Part shown: one piece after another, positions 24,449 through 34,100 of the stretch | How the letters are laid out: the number at the start of each line of letters is the position of its first letter | Position numbering within the stretch: the first letter of the stretch is position 1 | Source: Apostichopus japonicus | Taxonomy: Eukaryota; Echinodermata; Holothuroidea; Aspidochirotida; Stichopodidae | Assembly: GCF_037975245.1 (NCBI RefSeq) | Contig: NC_092565.1 | Location: forward strand, 3,772,499 to 3,836,498 | DNA length: 64,000 nt | Reading direction: 5' to 3' | Notes under the pieces: model-generated | What the model saw: only the letters and a program-made list of their open reading frames with translations | What the model was told of the DNA's origin: nothing | The model's database searches: none | Translations under genes and position numbers: made by a program

Positions 24449-24937
24449 GTTCATTCATACACTACCATTTGTGTGGGGGAAAAATCATAAAACAAAACAT
24501 TTTGGTTACATATAACCAAAGATTTATTAAAGTGATGCCCTGTAATTTTACCGTGCGTTACTCACAGGATTAACCACGGTCAGCTGACCTGAATGGACCA
24601 GTAGGATTTAGGAATCTTTACTAAGTATGAATGAACACCAGTTAAAGCATCACAGTCCAGATAGTGTACATTTACTTTGGAGGTGGGTGAAAGACTAAGA
24701 GGACGTTGACAGTGAAAGATAATCTGAAGTGAGATGTTACCAACTGAATTGTTATGCTCTTGTATTGTTGTGTGAGTATATACTCAGTACTATACCGAAC
24801 CCTCTCATATCGATGGAGTTGCTGTTGATCCAAGATTCTGCATGTGAACTTAGCATAAATGATCAGTTGAGCAATGTGTTGTACAAGTTAATGGCCAACT
24901 AAAACAGACTTTTTGCTTCTTTATTTTTGCATTTCAG

Positions 24938-25102
24938 TCATTGCCGTTCCTCTCTCAGCGCATGACATCATAGTAAACAAACAGTACCAACCAGAGAGCT
25001 TGAAAGGAACCTTACCCCCTGTTAGCCCCGCTGTCGTCGTCAACTGTACAGGGTTACTCTCCTGCACACATAAGTGCTTGCCGGGGTCAGTAGCTGATGT
25101 TG
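24938..25102 (+). CDS. Membrane protein exon a (linker, NC motif)
   Basis: A strong pyrimidine tract and GCATTTCAG acceptor are followed by 165 bp, phase 1 in and 1 out, donor TGGTAAGT. The residues include [14 protein letters not shown], reminiscent of the start of a HYR module, then [15 protein letters not shown]. The hydrophobic stretch before the acceptor is not preceded by ATG, so I do not read it as a signal peptide. Confidence 0.75.
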
Positions 25103-28100
25103 GTAAGTTTCCTTCTGAATTACCCTTTTCTTGGCTATGATCGTGTTCTCCCATGTTACGACTGTGGTCACTGCATATTCATGATTGAGTATACATGACC
25201 TCTGGCCTGCCATCTTTTGCTTTGGCAGTCAAGCTATTTGTTGGTTAAAATGTTACCTTCAGCTGCATAATACTTTATAAGTTCAGGCTTATCTTTACAC
25301 TCAGCAAGCATTGATGTACTATTCTTGTTCCTCGTATTCAGCAAAAATCTACCTTTACACTGCTCCTATTACCCAGCATGCATCTACCTTTAGATTGCTC
25401 CTATTACCCAGCATTGATGTACGATTAGCTTGCTTGAATTACCCAGCATTGATGTACCATTTGATATAACTCACCTATCATACATATACTGTACCTTTAG
25501 ATTGCTCTTATTACCCAGCATGAATCTATCCTTATATTTCTCCTATTACCCAGATTACATCTACCATCCGACTGTTGTTATTACCCAGCATGCATGCATG
25601 CACCTTCAGACTTCTAATTAGCCAACAAACATCTGCCTTTAGAGTTCTCCTATTACCCAGCATTGATGTACCGTTAGATTGCTCCTATTACCCATCATAC
25701 ATATACCTTTAGATTGCTCTTATTACCCAGCATGCATCTATCCTTATATTGCTCCTATTACCCAGAATACATAGATGTATTCTGGGATCTACCTTCAAAC
25801 TGATATTATAACCCAGCATGCATGCACCTTCAGACTGTTCTTATTAACCAACATTCATCTCCCCCTTTAGACTGCTCCTATTACCCAAGCATTGATTGCT
25901 CCTATTACCAATCATACATACCTTTAGATTGCTCCTATTACCCAGAATACATACCTTCAGACTGCTGTTATTACCCAGCATGCATGCACCTTCAAACTGT
26001 TCTAGAAGCAACCAACAAACATCTACCTTTAGACTGCTCCTATTACCCAAGCATTGATTGCTCCTATTACCAATCATACATACCTTTAGATTGCTCCTAC
26101 AACCCAGAATACATCTACCTTCAGACTACTGTTGTTACCCAGCATGCATGCACTTTCAGACTGTTCTAGAAGTAACCAACTAACATCTACCTTTAGACTG
26201 CTCCTATTACCCAGCAAAAATGTACCACATATATTCCTCCCTAGGTGATCCCTCGTGTGAATGTTGCAGTGAACCAGGGTTTTGTGAAACAAAAACAGAT
26301 TGTAAGGCTTGTGGTAAGGGAACCTACCAACCTGATGGTGGGGCCACTCACTGTGTAGCATGTCCAGCAGGAACTGAAGGGAAGTAAGTAGTGAATACGA
26401 CTGATTTTTTTCCTGAAAGTCTTTGTAGCATTTTCAGTTTTGTCTCTGAACCTTTTTATAGAAATTAGGGATCGTCATTTACAATTGTGGGTAAGGGATC
26501 ATCTGTTACATGTGTAGGTACGTGATCATTTACTGCATCCATCTCTTACCGGTCTCAACTCTGCCATTGTAACTTCATGTGTTACAAGTGTAGGTGAGGG
26601 ATCATCAGTTACACAAGTCTAGGTAGGGGATCATGGATCCGTTACAATTGTAGGTCAGGGATCATTTGTTACAATTGTAGGTAAGGGATAATACACGTTG
26701 CAATCTGTTTCTATATCGATGATAAATTGATATTTTCCTATCAAAGTTAGGTCATTATTGATAGCCTATGGTCCATCCGATAGCCATTTTGAATCAGATA
26801 ATAGTTAAACATAGATCAATTGATAAATATGTTGTTCCTCAATTCTTTGGTAATTTTTCCATATTAAACAAGTTTAACATCGACATCAATTGTCTTGGGC
26901 CAGTTGGATCTTGTTCACTAAATTATCGTTATTGTAACGTTTATTTGGTTACAGAGAGGAAGGAAGCACATCCTGCAAGGGTTGTTCCATAGGTCATTAC
27001 AACAACCGCACAGGCTCGACTGAATGTAAAGAGTGCCTAGCCGGGACGTTTTCAAACAGCACAAATTCTACATACTGCCACCAATGTCCTCTTGGGTTCA
27101 ACCAGTCAGAGCCAGGACAAGACAAGTGCCTTCCTTGCCAACCAGGTTACCATGCCAACGTGACAGGAACAACCAACTGTAAGATTTGTGAACCAGGTTC
27201 TTTCAGCAGTCAGGATGGGACAGTTAATTGTACCCTTTGCCAGAAGGGGTGGTACCAACCAAAGAAGGGGCAAGGGAATTGCCTAGAGTGCTTAGAAGGA
27301 AATTTTTCAAGGTGCGTTAAAGACTCTTGGAATTTGGAACACTCATTTAGTTACACAATTTTAGTAGAAATTGGTATCAGGGGGAAAGGTAAGAACTGCT
27401 TTGTTGAAAACAGTGATCTAAAGGTAGATATGGTGTTCCAATATATGCGTCCCATAATTTTCGTTCAAGATAGGGAGAAATAAGGTGACATAGATAGCAC
27501 ATGATCTGGATCATAATCTTACCAGCTATTATGGATAATGCCAGCAAATTCAGGAAGGAAAAAGTCTGCCCTTTCAAATCTTAAGCACTGACAATATGGA
27601 AACATATCTTGTTTTATAAATTGGAAAGCATTTCAGTGAGGTTGGTAATGAGCCAAAATCATTTGCCATAAGTATGTGTTTATTAAGCTTGTTTGTTATG
27701 TACCATTGCAAAGAATTTTTTAAAGATTGCTAAAGAGCTCTGCAAAGACAGACAGGAGACATGTGTGTGTGTGCTTCCAAGGGTGGGGTGGGGTGTGGGG
27801 GGGGGGCAATGTCAGTGAAGGAGCTATCTATGTGAAATCAAAATAAGGTGTAAATATCTCAGCATTCATGATATTTCAAACAATTCCAATGCTAACACTG
27901 ACACATGTAGACATGACATAGAATGGTACACATGTATGTTGTCAAGCAATGCAGAGCACGCCACAACACGACATTTACTACCAGCAGGTTCTTTAATCTG
28001 TTAAGTCAAATTGCTCCCACCTCTTTAAGAAAATTATTAACATTGTGTAGAATATATATATTTTTAAAATTGCCATTGTGCAATATCATTTTGACCCCAT

Positions 28101-31100
28101 TATGTGGCATATGTTACTCCCATACATGTGTTCCATACTCATTGTTTGTAATATAGTCTTTTTCAATATTGCGAACTAAAACATCGATCATTCTGAACAA
28201 TTTCACTAGAACCATCATCTAGTTTTATGTGGGATTTACAAAATTATTTCCTCGTTCGTCTCTTTTTTCATTCCAGTCAAAAAGGTTCTACACAGTGTGA
28301 ACAATGCCAACCTGGTTACTATAGCAATACAAATGGCAGCTCATCGTGCACTCCTTGCGAGGCAGGTAAGGTCAGCCCCTGATTGGTTGAATTACACACT
28401 TGTGATTTCACCTGCCTGCCATGATGATCAGTTCGTCTACAACTTGAGTGGTAGATTTCCTCAATTTTTGAAGTCCATAGTTTTAAAACTGGTTGCAATT
28501 TGCAAATTGCCACAATTTTGTTAGTCAGTGTACATGCTTCATAACAGGTGCTGTGTCTTCAAACACATCTTCCCTCAAACTTGGTGAAATCTCTTGCAAT
28601 GTTCTTGATAGTTTTGTTGGTGTATTTTATGTCATTGAGCCTGTAGGAGATATTCCTTACAAATTACACAATTTTTTATTTCCCCTCTTCATGTAGTTTA
28701 TAGATATCACACAAGTACACAGATATGACTAGTGATATGATACAGCCCCTTCTCTTCCCTCCTGCAATCTTACGTAGAATTTCCCTTCACAACAGCAAAA
28801 TCTCATGAATATGTATATATTGGCCAACAGTTCAAGTTAATGCCATTATTGGTAGCTGTTGTGTCAAAATGCAATCGTCGTTTGGTCACACCAAATCAAC
28901 TCTTCGAGGTTATTCAGTTTTCACAACAACAACAAATTTTCATTGGAAGAAGTGCACGCTCACAATTTCTGGAAGACGGTTTAAATTAAGCAGTATTCCT
29001 AGTTATGCATGGTCACTATGTTATAATGAATAGCACTAACTATCTCCATATATATGCTACACCAGGCATCCTCAATGGATGGGAGGGGGAGGGCATTGGC
29101 CAAATCCTGCCAACGAAAAACTTTCGATCCAGCCCCCCCCCAAATAAAAAAATACAAAAGTGGCCCCCAATCTTACAGTATTTGACTCTGTGGATCCTTC
29201 AAGACTGTAGGCTTGAGCACCTATACCAACCTACCATACACATCGCTCAATAATTAAGGTTAAGTGCCTTTTTGAGTCTATCCCACCTTTTGTTCCGGCC
29301 AGTGTTTTTTCTCTGGCCTTCATAGTCATAGGACATTAAATGAAGACCTCTTGTTCCATGCCATCTACTCAGCTGTGTCCTGTTTTCTTTCTTTGCTTCA
29401 GGTACGAAGTCAATAACAAGTGAATCGACTTCCTGTGATCCGTGTCACCAGGGAACCTTCAGTGACCAGGGTCAAAGTTACTGCACCCTGTGTGATCTTG
29501 GGACACATTGCGATCATGAACAATGTGAAAGGTATGTTCCCTGCTAGTTAAACATGTTTTATTCTTGGGTGGGGGGGGGGGCTGGCAATAATTTGTGCAG
29601 TCGTTTGAAAGGCTCCGAACATTCGCTTATAAAGTACTATGGTTCCTATGTGCAAAGACTGCAATGCATCTTTTGCACTTGTGTAGCCATTTTGCACAAC
29701 TTTTTGCAAGGCAATACCGATAGATTATGCCTGGGGGGGGGGGGGGGAGGAGGGAGAGAGTGCAAGCTGGATGATATCAGACATTTGTTAATCTAGAGTT
29801 TAAAGATTGTGAAGGGAAAGGAAGAGTTGAAGGAAGCCACTTGAAAAAAAAAAATTACAGCACTGTTTACTTAATGGATGTTAAAGCCGAGTGTTCCATT
29901 CAACATCTTGACATAGATGGGCCAGAGAAGATTATCGTGTGCAACATTCCTATCAGACAAAACTGGAAGATGTTATTCGATTTGAAACATGATCAAAGAT
30001 TAGAAATCAAGGTCGTAGAGGATGCCATTTTGTACAACGTGTGATGTCGTTAGTGTCCCCAGAGTGGTTAAAAATACAAACTTGCATTTGATTAGCTGTA
30101 GTGGAAGCAGAAAGAGTTGTCAGTGATATGATGGTCTGTGTAGGAGATGCAGCAGCAAAAAGACGTTGTTTGTAGCATGTACTTGCAATCTAAAGGACCG
30201 CAGGTTTGATTCCTGGCGATATCATTACATTGCGTCTTTGGGAGAGCCCACTAAATCTCAATTTTATCTCATCGCATAGGTGCATGAATGAGGACCTGGG
30301 GGCGGGGTTGGGGGGGTTGGGGAGGACTTGTAAATGACAGTCAAGAAAAACCTTCAACATAATTTGGTTTACTACATGGGTTGTATTACGACTACACTTA
30401 GCAATACGCTAAACAACACCCATCCCCACCATCTGAAAAATCAACATTTGATAAAGCTTTAGTGACTATGTACTATGAATAGAACTCTCTTGAGTAGAAT
30501 TTCCTCTCAGGATTTAAAACCCTTTTCCATTTTCGCAGCTGTTCTCCATGTCCATCTGGACAGGAGACCAGGATTCTAGGCGCAGTAAACTGCACACTTT
30601 GCAGTCCAGGGTGGGTCAAAGACGGGGACACCGATGACCTGTGTAAGCCGTGCGGTCTGGGCTGGTACCAGCTGAAATCTGGTCAGAGTCACTGCATTGA
30701 ATGTTCAGAGGGGTACTACTGTCCGGTGAGTTGACTTAATGAATCGGCCATTATTAAAAGGGTGGTCAAGATGGCAATTTAAAGTTTGACCGACGAAGAA
30801 AAGAGAAACATATTCCGGGGTGAAATTGAAATGTTTTGTGGCAAAAGTGTATGTGAAGCAAACAGGTGTGATGTCACAGAAGCACAAATAAAATTCTTTT
30901 ATTTGATTTTTTTTTTGCCATGTAAAATTTACATCTACTTTCCCTTGGGGATGTATATATAATATATATGTGAACTTGATATCTCCTTGGACAAATTGGA
31001 ACTCTACCTATCAATGTTGAAATCCATCAAGTGAAAAATAAAGCCCAAAACAGTCAATATTTTGCTGCCAGTGAGTGTGCAGTTATATTTGTCTAGTATT

Positions 31101-34100
31101 GCATAGTTGCATAAAACCATTGCACTAACTGTTGGTGATTCTGTACTCAGTATTGTGAAAGAAAACTTCAGAGATAAACTAAGAACTTTGACTTGGGTGT
31201 TGCGTGTGTTTGTTTGTTTGTCTTTTAATCAAGATCTGATTGTGTAATTAGAGATATATTTCTTTTGTTTTAATCCCTCCAGTGCACAGTCTGTGGTCCA
31301 AGGCCATGCCCAGCCGATGCTTCGTGTCCAAAGGGCAGTGTGCAACCTATTTACGCTACATGCCCAAAGTTATTTATCAAACAAGAGAATGGGGTAAGTT
31401 AGGAAATTAGTTGTTAATGCCAACAGCAAGCTAAAGTTCTCAGAGCCCTAATGTGTGTGTTGAACTGAGCCAAGATCTTACTCATTTCTTTCACAGAATT
31501 CGCCTTCGTGAGTTTTTCTTGGATGCCTCCTAAGAACAGAGTCCCTGTTTTAGAAGCCTACACACAAGTCATCAGCTCTGAGACTAACCAGTCAAACTCT
31601 CCTCTCCGCAGAACACACGACAACCTTCCAAGAGATGAGCGTACAGCACTCTCCTAACTAATGTCTCGCAGTGACATTATCATCAAACCAGCCAACAAAG
31701 GTTCTGCAGTTGTCATCCAGGATCGACAGGATTACATCAAGGAAGCCATGCGTCATCTCTCCAACAGTGATATTTACATTCTTCTTGATTCTGATCCCAC
31801 AGATATTTTCTCTCAGCAGATAAAACAGACCATCACTGATATGTGCCAGCGGAACCAGATCTCTAAGAAGGCTGTTTCTTTCCTTTCTCCCACAGACTGT
31901 AAGGCAGCCAGGTTTTATCTCCTGCCCAAAATTCGAAAGCCTGGTGACCCTGGTAGGCCTATCATAATGGATCCCCCACCGAGAAGATATCCTTGTTTGT
32001 GGACCACTTCATCAAACCTCTAGTTCCTCAGATCAATTCTTATATCAGTGACACTCCAGATTTCTTCAGGAAACTTGAAGATATCAAGAACCAAATCCCC
32101 AGTACAGCCATCATGGGTACTCTCGACGTCACTTCTCTTTACACTAACATCCATCATGCTGAAGGCATTGCAACTACCTGTGCAGCCCTGTCCAAGAAGG
32201 TCCACCCTTGTCCACCCATCTCTGACATCAAAGTTCTCATGCAATAGGTTCTCACCAAAAACAACTTCACGTTCATGGACAAGCATTACCTTCAAAGACA
32301 GGGGACTGCCATGGGTACCAGGATGGCTCCTTCCTTTGCTTGCCTGTTTATGTCTAGCCTTGGAGAACGCATGCTCCTTGCAGCTCCCTGCCGTCCTCTT
32401 ATCTGGTGACGCTACATTGATGACATCTTTTTCGTTTGGACCAGTGATGAGGATAGCCTGCTCACCTTCATCAATCACATCAATTCTTTCCACAGCATCA
32501 TCAAATTTACCTCTGATTACTCTCACCAACAGGTTAACTTTCTCGATGTAACTGTTTGCAAGGAACACGTTTCTCTCTCTACGAACTTATACACCAGGCC
32601 CACAGACACACAGCAGTATCTCCATTCTTCAAGCTGCCATCCCCGTCACTGCAAGTCTGGAATTGCCTACAGTCAAGCACTTCGTCTTCGTCGCATTTGC
32701 TCTAACAATTCCTCTTTCATTCGTCATACAAATGCTTGGAAAAACACCTTACTGCAATGGCCATAGTGCCTGAAGGGTGCGTGAAGCCATTCAGAGAGTC
32801 CGCTCCCTATGCAGATCATCTACTTTGGCAGTGAAGGACAAAAAGGGACGAGATTGCGACAACAAGCTCCCCTGGTTGTTATTGTCCACCCAAATCTTCC
32901 TCCTCTTCAGCAAATACCTTCTAACAACCACAATATTCTCCTCACTTCAGATAGACTCCAACGAGCCATCCCAGAAAAAACCGACCATCGCCTACAAACG
33001 TCCACGCAACCTACGAGACCTTCTTGTGCGTGCTGCTGTTCCACCTCTAACTTCTAACCCTACACCCATTCAGCATGGTACTTTCAAATGTGATCGTACT
33101 TTGAGATGCATCGTCTGCAGCCACCACATTGTTGAATCCAATTCCATCACCAGCCACAGCACCCAACTCACTCATAAGACTAAGGGTCACACCACTTGCA
33201 CAACCACTCATGTCATCTATCTGCTCTCTTGTCCAGTTTGCGGCATCTCCCCTTGTTCCCCTCCCCCTCCCCCTGTCACTCCTCTTCGCATAGCTCTCAT
33301 GCACCCTTTTTTCTCCTCACCTTTCTGTCTTTGCCCTTCTCTAGTTTATTCCCTACCCCCTTCCCTTAATCCTTTCTTTGTCCCTCCACTGTTTATCTCC
33401 TACCTCTCCTCTTCCCCTGTTGGTTTCTTTCTTTCTTCTCTCCATCCCTTGTCTACTTATCCCCTTACATCTATCTCTCTGTGTTCACCATGCTCCTTAA
33501 CCTGTCTGTATTCTGTGCGTGTTTTTGTCCCTTCTGTCACTGTTACTTGTCATTTAGCCTCTAAAGAAGATCCTGCTAGGATTGAAACGTCGGGCCAACT
33601 TAGTTTTTACACATTCTATTACACAGGCTCTCTAGTGGATAAACAGTTTGCTAACAGTTTTATTTTATTTTATTTTGACTTGAATGTTTACTAATAATGT
33701 GTACACTATATTTTCAATGCTATTAATAATAACCTATATTTACGTCACTCCTCCCCTACCTGTCCCCATTCTACATATGCACTCTAATCTAACTAGCTCA
33801 CAGAAGTTGAGACTTGGAATTACTCGAGACTTCTCGAGACTTGGAATTACTTTTCCTATAAATATCACACACAGAAAATTGACATGTATCAAATGGAAAA
33901 CTGATCCAGACAAAGGCCAGACTTGTTTTGATGATTCAATTTTTATGACAAATATGAATATTGTTTGTGTGAGCTTTTATAACTGATCAAATTTTGAATT
34001 TAAGCCATGAGACAGTCAATATCATTTACCCCTGGATGAGAAAGCCCCTGTGATGGAAAATATCAGTAATCTTTCAGGGAGAGGGGGGGGGGGGGGATTG

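Larger units (their letters stand above)
17707..24937. other. Region without recognised genes between the HYR/EGF and membrane exons
   Basis: It begins with the presumed 3' UTR of the HYR6 form; the first AATAAA is at 18315-18320. SINE family A and C fragments lie at 18037-18137 and 18424-18566. Bases 18730-18800 are a (TTTTA)n/(TTTA)n run, and 19100-19130 and 19390-19402 are C runs. Bases 19400-23050 contain no exon I can support; the short open frames there lack splice borders, domains or cysteine patterns. The foldback element and the palindrome follow. Confidence 0.5.

Noticed and set aside
24913-24960. Signal peptide start for the membrane protein (hydrophobic run ending VPLSA)
   Set aside because: The frame has no ATG there; the hydrophobic codons are the pyrimidine tract of a splice acceptor (GCATTTCAG).
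25320-26222. CRISPR-like array of short repeats
   Set aside because: Units are contiguous tandem repeats with degenerate sequence and no unique spacers, in a eukaryotic intron.
32020-32568. 182-codon open frame on the - strand
   Set aside because: It is the antisense of the Penelope-like reverse transcriptase, whose conserved motifs read on the + strand.
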